NCBI GenBank assembly: GCA_023212695.1
Contig: JALCCG010000216.1
Span: 1-36,678 of the forward strand
Length of the DNA: 36,678 nt
Reading direction: 5' to 3'
Source of the DNA: Sporisorium sorghi
Taxonomy: Eukaryota; Basidiomycota; Ustilaginomycetes; Ustilaginales; Ustilaginaceae
A model generated the notes under the pieces. It was not told where the DNA came from. It did no database searches and saw nothing but the letters and a program-made list of their open reading frames with translations. Of this stretch, positions 9,419-19,724 are shown piece after piece. How positions within the stretch are numbered: position 1 is the stretch's first letter; every line of letters begins with the position of its first letter. The translations under genes were made by a program, and so were the position numbers.

Positions 9419-10129
9419 GGTGCAGTGGTGAGGATGAGGTTGAGAGAAGAGAGGTGACGGGTCGTTCAAGAAGAAATGGCGCGTGCTCCAGCTTGTAGCG
9501 GAGAGAGAGAGAGAGCGCGCGCTCCTAGACTAGACGGCCGACCGGGGATGAAAGGGGGCTAGGAGCGTGGCTGAGGCGACCGAGGTAGAAATGTGGAACG
9601 GCATGAAGCCGAGTGAATAAAGAAAGGTTGAGCTTGCCTTGAGTTGGGCGCAGCAGTGAAATGAGGACGACGCTACTGTACTGCAATGGCCAGATGCAGA
9701 AAGGATGTCGAACGAGCCCAGCGCGCCTGGATTCGTGATTGAGGATGGTGCGAGGATGGAGAGCGAGGCTGGAGCTGGAGATGGTGGAAAACAAGTTTGT
9801 GGACCCTGACTACTGACTCTGAGAAAGAGACAAGGAGAGGCGACTGACTGCTCTATCGAAATGCCAACGCAGAATCTTTGTTGTAAATTTAACTTTGCGT
9901 CGACCCAAACATGTCCCCGCTTTCGGGCTGCGGCGCTCAAGGCTCACGATTCGACGCTCGACTTTTTTGGGGGGGGGAAAAAAAAAAAAAAAGGAAAAAA
10001 GGAAAAAAAAGGAAAAACAAAATCGACGCTGGCCGTGTCTGTGCTTCTTATTCAAACAAGGTCAGCAAATAACTAGCAATGACAAGAGCGAGACGAGTTA
10101 AGTTAGGGCAAGCGTAACTTAGTATGCAG
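9419..10129. other. intergenic with homopurine tract
   Basis: About 710 bp upstream of the FAR1-type gene and downstream of the Vtc1-like gene. No gene seen. A GA dinucleotide patch lies near 9502-9515. A homopurine block at about 9968-10018 (nine G, then A runs broken by GG) follows a T run. It could adopt triplex structure; nothing else stands out. Confidence 0.5.
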
Positions 10130-10846
10130 TCAATGCTGCGACTCGTACTTGTGCTGCTTGACACGAACGATAAAGTTGAGCAGCACAGCGACAAAGAGTG
10201 CAGCGCAGATCAGAGGTGGGCCGATGAGATCGTCAAAGTTGCCCGGGTATTTGGTCTTGATCAGCGTCACACGTCGCTGGTAGCTGTACAGCCCCCACAG
10301 CAGCGTCAACACAGCGATGCCCGCGTAGACGGCACCAAACGCCTTGATGGAACCCGAAGAGAGGTAGTTGCTGTCATGTCCCGGATGTTGGTCGTTGTGG
10401 TGCTTGAAGAAAGTGTCCGAGTTGAACAGTGCCAGTGCAAACGAGCCGATGAGGATGGAAACACGCAACCACGAGATCCAGGTGCGCTCGTTGGCAAACC
10501 ACACCTTGGCTTCCACTTTGCTTTGAGAGACAATCTTTTTGGGTTTGCGGATGCGAGACGAGGGGGTGCGCGAGGAGGAGGAGGCCACTGCACCGTAGCC
10601 GCCATTGCCGTTGGCGTTGGATCCAGACGCACCACCACCACCACCAGCAGCAGCAGCAGCAGCATCGTTGTGGCTATCATCTTGGTTGCTCAGCAACGGT
10701 TCGCGTTCGGCATACTCTGAGTCTGCGTTGCCGCCAAATACGCTCTGCAGCGCAACAACGGATCGTCGATAAGCGTAGGCAAGCGTGCCCTGCTGAGATG
10801 GATCCGAGAGCGACGTGGCTGCCTGGCGCGATGCCTGTGTCGACAT
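10130..10846 (-). CDS. VTC1: Vtc1-like DUF202 membrane protein (vacuolar transporter chaperone subunit)
   Basis: 238 residues from the ATG at 10846. The C-terminal half is a DUF202 domain with three predicted spans at about 125-142, 166-188 and 207-228. VEAKVWFANERTWISWL (111-127) and NFDDLIGP with LLNFIVRVK closely match yeast Vtc1 motifs (VEPKVFFANERTFLSWL; YDDRLGP; IINFILRLK). In yeast Vtc1 is the small membrane subunit of the vacuolar polyphosphate polymerase complex. Unlike the short yeast protein, this one has about 110 extra N-terminal residues, low in complexity, with EREPLLSN (48-55), an acidic dileucine-type sorting signal, and a basic RKPKK before the domain. It could be a DUF202 paralogue rather than the orthologue. 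It is divergent from the KH gene. Confidence 0.8.
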   Translation of the reverse strand: MSTQASRQAATSLSDPSQQGTLAYAYRRSVVALQSVFGGNADSEYAEREPLLSNQDDSHNDAAAAAAGGGGGASGSNANGNGGYGAVASSSSRTPSSRIRKPKKIVSQSKVEAKVWFANERTWISWLRVSILIGSFALALFNSDTFFKHHNDQHPGHDSNYLSSGSIKAFGAVYAGIAVLTLLWGLYSYQRRVTLIKTKYPGNFDDLIGPPLICAALFVAVLLNFIVRVKQHKYESQH

Positions 10847-11654
10847 TTTTGAATGCAATGAAAACCGTGTAGGATGAGTTGGCGAGGACAGGCTTTTGAA
10901 AAGGTGATGGTGATGAGGGTCAAGTAACAAGTTGTCGAGGCATGCAAAGAATTGAATTGGCTCGAGCTTGTTCTGTTGACGCCCAAAAAAGGTGCATTCG
11001 GCAGATGTGGTGATTGATGGTCGACAGGCTAGATCGGCTGACCTTTTTCAATTTTGAATCTCAGACCGAGCAAAACGTGCTCAACTTGCAGCTCGATGAA
11101 ATCGAACGCGCCCTCTCACAGTTTTGGTGCGAAATTCAAGTCAGATCACCGATTTTTTGCCACTATGATTACCCGATCGATATCCCCACTTAGAAATCAT
11201 CTTCCCTGCGGCACTGTCCTGGCTCGTGGAAGAGCGAACAGACCATCTTGGACGAGAGAATAATGCGCTGTGCTGCACCATCAAACCTGGAATTTTTCCA
11301 ACTTTTTTTTTTTTTTTTTTTTTTCTTCTTTTTTTTTTTTTTTCTTTTTCTGGCACCGATGAATGACATTCACTCGACCTCCTTTCTTCCTCTTCATCTC
11401 ACCACCACCACCTTTCTTCGTCCTCATCTTCGTCTTCTCTCTCCTTTCACATCTCCTCCTCCGCCATCCTCTTCACCCTCCGTTTCCACAACACCATCCC
11501 GCCACACCCGCCCGCAACACAACCACCCCTCACCTCGTTTCCCTGCGTCCCACCGTCACCTTGACCCGCACCACTTCATCTCCGGTCCCACCCATCAACC
11601 CTCCTACCTTTCTCACCTCCCGCATCCTCATTCCAACCTTTACCTCCATTCAAA
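10847..11654. other. divergent promoter region (Vtc1-like / KH genes) with poly(T) tracts
   Basis: About 810 bp between two divergent genes. It contains a 22-base T run at 11303-11324 and a second T-rich run to about 11348. A 300-base CT-rich, purine-poor stretch then leads to the KH start codon, typical of a strong fungal leader. Several upstream ATGs exist (for example near 11359) in an open frame that is low complexity (Pro/Thr/His/Ser) and is not called a gene. Confidence 0.6.
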
Positions 11655-13104
11655 ATGTCCGCCGCTTCCATTGCTGGTATGTTCGTTTTACGTCTCTACT
11701 ACGAAATGCACGCTGACTGACTGACTTTGCGCTACTTACCACTACACAACAGAGACCAAGTCCGCGGCCGTCGCTCCCGCTGCTCTCGACGCCGCCGCCA
11801 CCACCAACCCCGCTCCCGACGCTGCTACGCCTGACGCCTCCGCCGCCGTCGCTGGCGACGAAAACGCCGAGGCGGGCGCCGACATCATCGACCCCAACGC
11901 CACCCTCCTCGTGCGTGCGCTCGTCTCCACCAAGGAGGCCGGCATCATCATCGGCAAGGGCGGCGCCAACGTCGCTGAGCTTCGCGAGCAGACCGGCGTC
12001 AAGGCCGGCGTCACCAAGGTCGTTCCCGGCGTGCATGACCGCGTGCTTTCCGTCTCGGGTACCTTGGTTGGTATCTCGGACGCCTTTGCGCTCATCGCCA
12101 AGACCATCCTCGAGAACCCGCTCAATGCTCCCGTCCAGGCTGATGGCTCGCCTGCTGCCATGCTTGCGCAGACCACCTCGGTGCGTCTGTTGATCTCGCA
12201 CAACCTCATGGGCACCGTCATTGGCCGTCAGGGGTTGAAGATCAAGCACATCCAGGACCTTTCGGGCGCGCGCATGGTTGCGAGCAAGGAGATGCTGCCC
12301 CAGTCCACTGAGCGTGTCGTCGAGGTCCAGGGTAGCGTCGACGCCATCCGTGTGGCTATTCACGAGATTGTCAAGTGTCTTGCTCAAGACTGGGACCGAT
12401 CGCAGAACGTGGTGCTCTACCAACCCGGTCAGGGCGACGGTCCCGGTATCCTTGCCGCTGGCGGTATGGGCGGGCTTCAGCAGCAGGGTTCGCGTCGCCA
12501 GGGTGGCCCCGCTTACCTCGCCGGTGCCATGGCCAACATGAACCTCAACTCGTCGTCCAACAGCAACAACAACCATCACTCGAACCGCAACCACCACCAC
12601 CACCACCAACACCACAGCAACAACAACAACAACACCAACACTGCCACCGCCAACTCGAACAACTCGCGCCGCACCGACCCCAACGCCGTCGTGACTCCCG
12701 GCGGAGGACTCGTTGCTGGAGCCACGGCCAACTCGGCCAACGCAGGCGAGCCCAACGCGTCGGCTCCACCTCTGGTCGACGCAGCCAACCTGCGCACGCA
12801 AAACATCTCGATCCCCTCGGACATGGTCGGCTGCATCATCGGCAAGGGCGGCTCCAAGATCACCGAGATCCGCCGTCTGAGCGGCTCGAGGATCTCGATC
12901 GCAAAGGTGCCGCACGACGAGACGGGCGAGCGCATGTTTACCATCCAGGGCACGCCCGAGGCCAACGAGAAGGCGCTGTTTTTGCTGTATAACCAGCTCG
13001 AGACCGAGAAGGAGCGTCGTCAGAAGCAGACCAACGGAGGTGGCGCCAACGGTGCCGCTGACGACGATACCCCTGCTGTCGCCGCTGCTGCTACCTCGGC
13101 TTAG
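11655..13104 (+). CDS. three-KH-domain RNA-binding protein (PCBP / Rnc1 / Hek2 type)
   Basis: Join 11655-11676 and 11753-13104; 457 residues. Exon 1 encodes only MSAASIA plus one base; the intron has GTATGT, CTGACTGAC and ACAG signals and restores the frame. KH1 is at about 57-125 (IIIGKGG, GKGG 75-78). KH2 is at 151-218 (VIGRQG; a GRQG loop at 165-168 in place of GKGG). KH3 is at 358-425 (CIIGKGG, 371-374). Two KH domains close together, a long linker, then a third is the layout of poly(C)-binding proteins, S. pombe Rnc1 and yeast Hek2/Pbp2. The linker (about 271-310) is Asn/His/Ser-rich and likely disordered. These proteins bind mRNA to control stability, localisation or translation; targets are unknown. 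Smut fungi have a characterised three-KH protein called Khd1, a plausible orthologue. Confidence 0.9.
11677..11752 (+). other. intron of the KH gene
   Basis: 76 nt. Donor GTATGT, repeated CTGAC branch-point candidates near 11712-11725, acceptor ACAACAG. Removing it joins GCT G to AG ACC and keeps the frame of the KH ORF. Confidence 0.85.
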
Positions 13105-13544
13105 GCGAGGGAGAGCTGACCTTATCAAAAAAATGGGAAGCTGAGAAGAGGCAGGGATTTTGAACTTTGTCTTGTTGATCGCTTTCTTTCCACTTGTTCA
13201 GTTATCCAACACACACCGCTTTGCTTCCAGTTTCTTCCAGGGAGTTCTTGCATCGAAAACATGCATCTGTTCAAGCGTTGAATACGAAGACAGATAACAC
13301 ACACACACACACACACACACACGTAGCATTCGCAGCTGTGGTTTGTCTTGTATGTGCTCTCAGAAACTTGTGAGATGACAGGACTTTGAAAGGGAAAGGC
13401 GTGGCTGGAGTTGTTCTTGCTCTCTTTCCCAGTCGATGAAAGAAACAGTACGGAAACCGACGCAGACCGGGGCTGTGATGTGTCGCTCCGTTCGCTGACC
13501 AAAGGTTGACTTTGTCCTTCGCCTCGTCCGTGTCCTCGTCTTGT
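13105..13544. other. convergent intergenic region with CA repeat
   Basis: 440 bp between the 3' ends of the KH and NTPase-nuclease genes. It holds an (AC) dinucleotide run of about 12 units at roughly 13299-13322. No gene is seen. Confidence 0.6.
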
Positions 13545-16500
13545 TCAATCTCTTCCGCTCTTTTGCGAAGGACCCGACTGACCAACCGACCCGCCATGCG
13601 CGCGGTCATCATCGAGCGCGCGCTTCTGGGCCCTCTTGCTGTCCACAGGAATTGATGTTTTGCCACGCTGGCGGGGCGTCTTACCAGCACCTTCTGAAAG
13701 AAAGTGGTTTCGACCGAAGCCGTGTAACACGCGGGCAACGCTTTCAAACTCGTGGGTGATCGGGTCGCCGCGAGCAGATGTGCATTCCTTGGTGATGAGC
13801 TTCCAGTTCTGCTGCAGTTGATCGTCGTCGAATGCAAACAGCAACCTCAGGGCATTGCGCGCATCTTGATCAAGCTTCTTGATGATTGGCAAAACCTCTG
13901 CACTGGTGCCGCTGACGACCAAATTGAAACAGTTGTTCGGACGCAACTGTCCCTCATCGAGTTCGCCTGGCGACCCTGCACCGCTTCCGTCCGCGGGCAC
14001 GACGTTTTGGTGCGCTGGTGAGCATGTAGCTTCCACCATCACAACGTCGGACGTGTCTTGGTTCGACTTGGCTGTCGACTTGCCCTCCGACTTGCCTTTC
14101 TTGCTCGTACAGGTTGGTCTTTCCTCGGTGAAGTCTCGAAGCGAGAAGCCGCTGACGCCACGTAGATCGAAGAAAATCTCCAGACAATCGTCTTGTATAA
14201 GCGGCCAAAGGTCCGCAGTACCTGCGGAAGCGGTCGAGTCAGCGGAGGTGGAAGAATGCGCCGGGTAGAAGCAGGAGGGTCCAAATCGGTCCGTGGCTGT
14301 GACACTCGAGTAGCAGTTCTTCACTTGTATGGCCACGTACGAGATCTGGTTCGGATCGAAAGCATCGCTCCAGGTTGGCGCGGAGGCAGTCGAGCGATAA
14401 ATGGGAATCAAGATGTCCCACTCGTTTTGGTTCTTCACCCCATAGACTGCAGCTTGTCGGAACCAGTGCTCGACCAAGAACGCTGGAGGCGCCATGTCGG
14501 GCTTGATCAGCAAACCAAGTTGAACAAAGTGTGTAAAGTTGAGGTAGTAGTCGGAAGCCCATTCCTGCAGGTTGCGGCCAGATTTGGATGCGAAGTCGGG
14601 CTGAATCTTGCACCACGTGCCTTGGTTGTCAGTATCCTGCTTGAACAGCATTTCGAGCCAGTCCTTGAGGCAGACGGGGTCGCATTGCGCTTGGAAGAGG
14701 CGAAGCTTGCTGTTGTTCGATGAATCCTGTAGAGCCACATGTTGGACTCGCCTGGCTGCAACGAGATCGGCCGCCGCAGTGATGAGCAGACGCACGCATT
14801 CTTCGCCTTCGTCTCCGAGCATCATACCAACGCTGCGATGGGCTTGTGCAAGCACTTGCACGGCATGAGACCATTTGTCTTTGCAGGTTTCGACGGCATT
14901 TGAGTCACGACCGCGGAACTCAGATGCTACGGCGAGCGAGAGCGAAGGCTCGGACGGTGTCGCAGTGACGTACGACTCGGTGCGATTCACCTCGCCTACG
15001 ATGCGCAGATAGCTCGAGACTTGCCTCTGCAGAAACGCTCTACTGAGTGCGAGGCTTTTTTTGCTAGCCTCAACCTGGGTAGATTCGAGGTGGCTCCACG
15101 CCTCTGGGTCTTTGGGTCGAGAGCTGGAGATGCGAGCGCCTTGATGACCAACGAAGAAGAGAGGAAGACGCTGACCCACGGCTGCCATGACGATGTGGAA
15201 GGATTCCGAGTCAGCCGCGTCGCGGATGGGCCAGAACTCGGAGGAGTCGACGCGCCCGATGAAGAGCTTTTTGAGTATGTTGGCCAAGTGCGGTAAGCAT
15301 AGGGTTTTGTCGCCGCTGACTTGAGACTGATAGTACTGGCCCGTGCCCCACAGCGGCCGTCCAAACCATCGAAGTTTGTCATAGAGATCTCCGAATGTGA
15401 GACTGCCGGCGCGGACCTGCTGAAGCAGCTCATTGTGTTTGATGTGGAACGAGAGGTGAACGTCGAAGGGCAAGTAGGTGAAAGGAGGTACGATGACTTT
15501 GCCCTCTTCATCACCGAGGCGAAGCGATGCATCCATGACGCCGTCGCCTGCAAGATGAGCGATGCTTGACTCCGTGTCGATCAAGATAAGCCAGGTGTAC
15601 TTTGGTTTGCTCTCTCTCCAAAGACGACGTAGAACAGGTAGCAAAGAGTGGAAGGAGACCACTTCATCGACAGCGAGAAAGAAAAAGGAATTCCCCCGCT
15701 GGGCCAATTCCCTCGGAAGAATGTCTTCGAGTTGCTCGAGATGCTGGTGAATGTCAGCTTCGGCTGCTTGAGAGGCTATCTCGGCGGGTTTCTTTTCCTT
15801 GTTTGCTTGAGGGGAGGTTCGTGTGGCGTGTGTTGGGGTATCGCGCGTTGCCGTGAACGTCCTTTCAGTGCCCTTGCTGCTGTCGCCTTTGCTGCTTTCC
15901 ACGTCCTCGTCGAGGACAAGGTGTGAATCGGCGAGGTTGGCCTTGACCTTGTTCGCATCCTCGTCTGGGTCAAGGTTTTGATCGGCGGCCTTGACCTTTG
16001 CTTGTGCTTTTTGGGTGACCGTGCGAAGTAGCCTAGTACGAAAGCGGGGATCTTGTTCCGACAGAGAGATCGTAAGTGAAATGGAAGAGGTGCTGGTTTG
16101 CTGCTGCTGCTGCGAGGAGGGCAGTGACGTGTCGCTTCCGAAAGATGTGTCCGGAGTGCTATCGGGTCGAGCTGTTTCTTGTGGATAGACTGCGCTCTCG
16201 TGACAGAGTCGCATCTCAGACTGACGGCGGTCTTGGAATTCGTAATCTTGGATGAAATCGGCACCGCGGTGGATCCTACAAGCTAGGTCATAGACGATCG
16301 TTTGCCAACAGCGCTCGACGTCCTTGTGAAGGCAGTTTCCCTGCGCGTCGAAGCAGCCGCTTAGCTGCTTGAGTTGGGTAAGACAATCGGCGAGAACTTC
16401 GAAGTAGGCACCAAGCCAGAATGCGAGGCGCTTGTGCTGCACCGTCAACCTGCACTTGGTCGACAGTTGCGAGCTCCACTGGCAATCGACCGTGTCGCGA

Positions 16501-17252
16501 AAGTAGTTGTAGACGGGCTCGTCAAATGGCGGAAACGACGTGGGGAGAGAATTCTGCCTGCGCGTGCACACCAGCATGCCGGCTTGGTGGGCCGAGAGCT
16601 GGACGGCGAGCTTGGTCTTGCCCGTGCCAGAAGATTGAAGGATCGGCACCGTCTTTGCATAGATCTTTTCGGTGTTGAGGTCGCGGTTGATAAACGTGTT
16701 GGCTCGGACGATGAAATGCTGGAGGAGTTGTAGCGCCGATCCGTGAAAAACGTGTCCAAAGTCGCTACGCACCTGGTGACTGGACAGCGATACAACTTGG
16801 TCCACTGGCGTCGAGCTTGATGCGCCAAAGATGATGGGAATCAAAAGCCAGACGAGCTGCCCGGCTTGGTCCTGTGTTAGGTGTGGGTTGTGCGCGTCAG
16901 CTGGCAAGAAGCTCCCGAAGACATCACGCCGCTCGTCGATACGTTGCACCAGTTCTTCGCCGTTGCACTGTGCCTGGCGCACGTGCATATCGACGCTGGG
17001 CCAGACCAGCTGACACTGACAAGCATGCGTGGGTGCCGGCGTACGGTGGCAACGCTTCGACTCCGGCACGTCCTCGAAAGCAAGTCGGAGATCGTCGATC
17101 AGATGTTTGGCCGCAGTGATTCGCCGTTTCTTCTTCTTCGCATCCTCCGAGCAAGACAAGGTAGTTACCAGAATCGCCTTGAGTGGCGTACCTTCCGCAA
17201 GCTCCTCTCCGATCAAGCCCCAAAGTCGGCACTGCTCGCCCTTGTCGTTCAT
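13545..17252 (-). CDS. large P-loop NTPase with C-terminal Mrr/PD-(D/E)XK-like nuclease motif (Crinkler-RHS-type, lineage-expanded family)
   Basis: 1235 residues, one exon, from the ATG at 17252 (the frame upstream to about 17417 has no ATG). Visible in order: Walker A SSGTGKTKL with GTGKT at 209-213; a TRRQNSLPTSFPPFDEPVYNYF block at about 230-251; a Ser/Gln/Lys-rich, disordered insert at about 365-505; Walker B FFFLAVDEV with D529 E530; PPFTYLPFD (589-597) and FGRPLWGTG (630-638). These last blocks recur, as I recall them, in a large family of basidiomycete NTPases. Near the C-terminus are NEWDILIPIY (D946) and YVAIQVKN (Q976, K978), the D-QxK pattern of Mrr-type nucleases. A disordered basic tail ends the protein. 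NTPase plus nuclease fold is the layout of Crinkler-RHS-type proteins, thought to act in conflicts with other nucleic acids or cells. Nuclease activity and role are inference. It is divergent from the kinase-like gene. Confidence 0.7.
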   Translation of the reverse strand: MNDKGEQCRLWGLIGEELAEGTPLKAILVTTLSCSEDAKKKKRRITAAKHLIDDLRLAFEDVPESKRCHRTPAPTHACQCQLVWPSVDMHVRQAQCNGEELVQRIDERRDVFGSFLPADAHNPHLTQDQAGQLVWLLIPIIFGASSSTPVDQVVSLSSHQVRSDFGHVFHGSALQLLQHFIVRANTFINRDLNTEKIYAKTVPILQSSGTGKTKLAVQLSAHQAGMLVCTRRQNSLPTSFPPFDEPVYNYFRDTVDCQWSSQLSTKCRLTVQHKRLAFWLGAYFEVLADCLTQLKQLSGCFDAQGNCLHKDVERCWQTIVYDLACRIHRGADFIQDYEFQDRRQSEMRLCHESAVYPQETARPDSTPDTSFGSDTSLPSSQQQQQTSTSSISLTISLSEQDPRFRTRLLRTVTQKAQAKVKAADQNLDPDEDANKVKANLADSHLVLDEDVESSKGDSSKGTERTFTATRDTPTHATRTSPQANKEKKPAEIASQAAEADIHQHLEQLEDILPRELAQRGNSFFFLAVDEVVSFHSLLPVLRRLWRESKPKYTWLILIDTESSIAHLAGDGVMDASLRLGDEEGKVIVPPFTYLPFDVHLSFHIKHNELLQQVRAGSLTFGDLYDKLRWFGRPLWGTGQYYQSQVSGDKTLCLPHLANILKKLFIGRVDSSEFWPIRDAADSESFHIVMAAVGQRLPLFFVGHQGARISSSRPKDPEAWSHLESTQVEASKKSLALSRAFLQRQVSSYLRIVGEVNRTESYVTATPSEPSLSLAVASEFRGRDSNAVETCKDKWSHAVQVLAQAHRSVGMMLGDEGEECVRLLITAAADLVAARRVQHVALQDSSNNSKLRLFQAQCDPVCLKDWLEMLFKQDTDNQGTWCKIQPDFASKSGRNLQEWASDYYLNFTHFVQLGLLIKPDMAPPAFLVEHWFRQAAVYGVKNQNEWDILIPIYRSTASAPTWSDAFDPNQISYVAIQVKNCYSSVTATDRFGPSCFYPAHSSTSADSTASAGTADLWPLIQDDCLEIFFDLRGVSGFSLRDFTEERPTCTSKKGKSEGKSTAKSNQDTSDVVMVEATCSPAHQNVVPADGSGAGSPGELDEGQLRPNNCFNLVVSGTSAEVLPIIKKLDQDARNALRLLFAFDDDQLQQNWKLITKECTSARGDPITHEFESVARVLHGFGRNHFLSEGAGKTPRQRGKTSIPVDSKRAQKRALDDDRAHGGSVGQSGPSQKSGRD

Positions 17253-17725
17253 CGCTGCCTCGAGCGCCGGGACCACTGCGATGGCCAGATACGCCGTGTG
17301 ATGTAGAAGCTGGTATGTTGCTGTGCGCGTGCGGTTGTACGTGGATTGTTGCCTGGTGGAGAGCAAAGTGCAGGGCGGGTGGGTTGTTGTGGCTGGATGA
17401 TCGATGTAGGATTCCAAGAGAGACGCGACGAGTGAATCTAATTACAGGAAATTACTCGGCCGGGTCCGAGCCACATGCCGGTGAGACTTGACCTGCCTGA
17501 GCGGCACTCCTGAACGGCACTGTGTCACGCCTGGGAGCAATTCTCGCACGAGATATACTCTCGCACGAGAATGATGAGTCACGTCCGTCCCGTAAATGTA
17601 CGGAGGCTAGTATATATACTAAGCCTCCTCCTAGATCCCAGCTCACGCATATAGCTTGAGTATCTGACACACTGCTTGTACTCGAGCACGACTACGAAAG
17701 CGCAAAGAACATCAAGGTGGCAGAG
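17253..17725. promoter_or_regulatory. divergent promoter with paired palindromes and a TATA-centred palindrome
   Basis: 473 bp between the NTPase-nuclease start and the kinase-like start. The sequence TCTCGCACGAGA (5-bp arms, CA spacer) occurs twice, at 17542-17553 and 17559-17570, 17 bp apart start to start. A near-perfect palindrome at 17602-17628 has GGAGGCT and AGCCTCC arms around AGTATATATACT, which contains a TATA-like core about 100 bp before the kinase-like ATG. These are operator candidates by structure only. Confidence 0.55.
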
Positions 17726-19724
17726 ATGCAACAGCGAACAAGCGACCTAGTCAGGGTGGACGAGGATGTAGTTCTTGAGCCAAAACTATCTGATCCAGAT
17801 TCAGCCCTCGTGACGGAACGCATCTTTGTCGACCACCTTCGCGTCATGGCGATGCCGCTCAAACTCATGGATCGTGCCTGCTTCGAGCTCAGGGATTGTT
17901 TGGAAGCTGCGGCTGTGGCAGCAATCGACATCAGCAGCATTCCTTGCCGCACAGATGGAACCGATCATCCTTACGCGTCGCACGACTTGCATCTCGGCTC
18001 GTCCACACCGACCATGCTCAGCTTCAATGGACCCGATCAGCTACGCCCGCCCACAATAGAGTTTCTTCTTGAGCGCAGAGATATCTTTTGCAACGCTCTG
18101 CAGATCATCGATGCACAGACCCCACTCTCAGATCCAGTGCAAGTTCTACGAGCGAGGAGCGGGCAAGGACGAGTCGTCTGACGCAGAGGCTGACCGTGAT
18201 GACGACGCTTGCGGCAGATTCCTCCCATCGCAGAGTCAAGTGCCTTACTACGCCGTATGTGCGTGCCACAACCCGAGAAAGCAACATTGGACGATCATGT
18301 TCGTCGTCATGTTCGCCGAGATGCCAGACTTTGGCAAGCAGGAGCACCTCTTCGCCGAAGCAGTCTCGCAGATCGCGTCAGCAAGCCTGCTACCCCGGCA
18401 GCTCGGTGGCCTGGCGCTGTTCAAGGCCGAGTTCCTGCGTCACGTTCAGCACCAACTGCGAACCCCACTGCGCAGTGCTCTCGAGACCGTGGATCATCTG
18501 CGCAACGCGATCGATCAAATGCGGGGCGGCGCAGGCGATGTCTCGCTCGACCTGTCTGCCGATGGAACCCTGGCCACATTGCTAGACTCGATCGCCGCGT
18601 CGGCTCGCACGCTCAACGCCTACTTTAACGATCTGCTCAGCTTCCAAAGCTTGTCCTCGAACAGCAGCAAGAGCCCGCTTCGGCCTTCCGCGCACGTACC
18701 CGTCGACATTGTCAGCGTCATAGAGGCCATCGCCGACGAGGAGTGGAAACATGCACAGCGTCTACTGCTCCCGTCCGCGCAACCGTCCGGTTCCGAGGCA
18801 GACGCTACCGACCAAAACGAATCGTGCTCTGTGGAGCTCATTGTTCGTTGTGCGCCGGAGCTGCGCCAGTCTCAGTGGGTGCTCGACTCGAGGACTTTGC
18901 AGGCGGCCGTGCGCATGGTGATCGCCACCGCTGCTCATTTTACCCGTTCAGGCTACGTCGAGGTCATCGCCAGGCTTGCTGAGGGCAGGAGCTTTCACGT
19001 TTCCAAAGCCCAAGCGGACGGAGGGGATTGCAGTTTCTCTGTCGAGATCGAGGTGCTGAGCACGAGCAACCGCAGCACTGCCCAGGACACGGCCACTTCG
19101 GGTCTCGCCCACCCTTTTGGCATCAAGGATGCCTTTCACGACGGTCCCGGCCTCAGCATGGCCATTGTCTCGAGCATGTTGAAGAGCTCCGGTGGGCACC
19201 TGTCTGTATTTACAGGCGTCGGAGGCAAGAACGCCATGGCGATGCGCTTGCCGGCAGAGCGCGGACCGGCACTGGCGTCGAGCTCGAGCTTTTCAGCGGG
19301 CAAATTCGCCGTCAAGAGCGTCGCTTTCTACGGCATGCACACCGAGGGCCTGCAGCGCCTGGCCACTTGTATCTGGGAGCACCTGTCGACCGTCGGCAAG
19401 TTTGCGTTGACCGAAAACTATCACGATGTGGATTGCATCATTCTGCCCGAATCCATCGCCTCGGATGCGAATCAGAGGTGGGCGACAATGCTGTCGCAAG
19501 CGAGAAGGGACTCGAGATTTGTCTTGATCAGGTCGTCGTACCTCGTGCATCATAAGCAGATCGACTCGTTGAGCGGCCGCGCTACGCTGCCGCTAGCGTT
19601 GCCGCATGGACCCAACTCGTTCTGGTTGCTCGAGACATTCTTGTCGGACGACGAGCCCATGCCTATCTACACGACCGAGTCGACGCAAAAGGCTGGCATC
19701 GTTCTAAATTTAGACGGCCACTGA
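17726..19724 (+). CDS. degenerate hybrid histidine-kinase-like protein with a reading-frame break
   Basis: Two overlapping frames carry the gene: 17726-18181 and an ATG-less frame from about 18069 to 19724. Joining them needs a +1 shift near 18119-18181. An intron 18061-18118 (GTTTCT donor, GCACAG acceptor) would also restore frame, but its donor is poor. A GAF-like or linker region comes first. The dimerisation/phosphoacceptor helix follows: EFLRHVQHQLRTPL, with the phosphorylatable His codon at 18450-18452. The ATPase domain is weak: where kinases have the N-box Asn it reads VRMVIATAAHFT, while DGPGLSMAIV and SSGGHLSV preserve the G2-box region. After 19,300 a receiver-like fold lacks a clear phosphoacceptor Asp. 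The missing N-box suggests a pseudokinase or a decaying gene. ATG 17726 is the first in frame. Confidence 0.6.

Noticed and set aside
11248..11724. Long plus-strand ORF before the KH gene
   Set aside because: It is a translation of poly(T) and CT-rich leader (Phe, Pro, Ser, Thr, His runs) and overlaps the KH exon 1 and intron.
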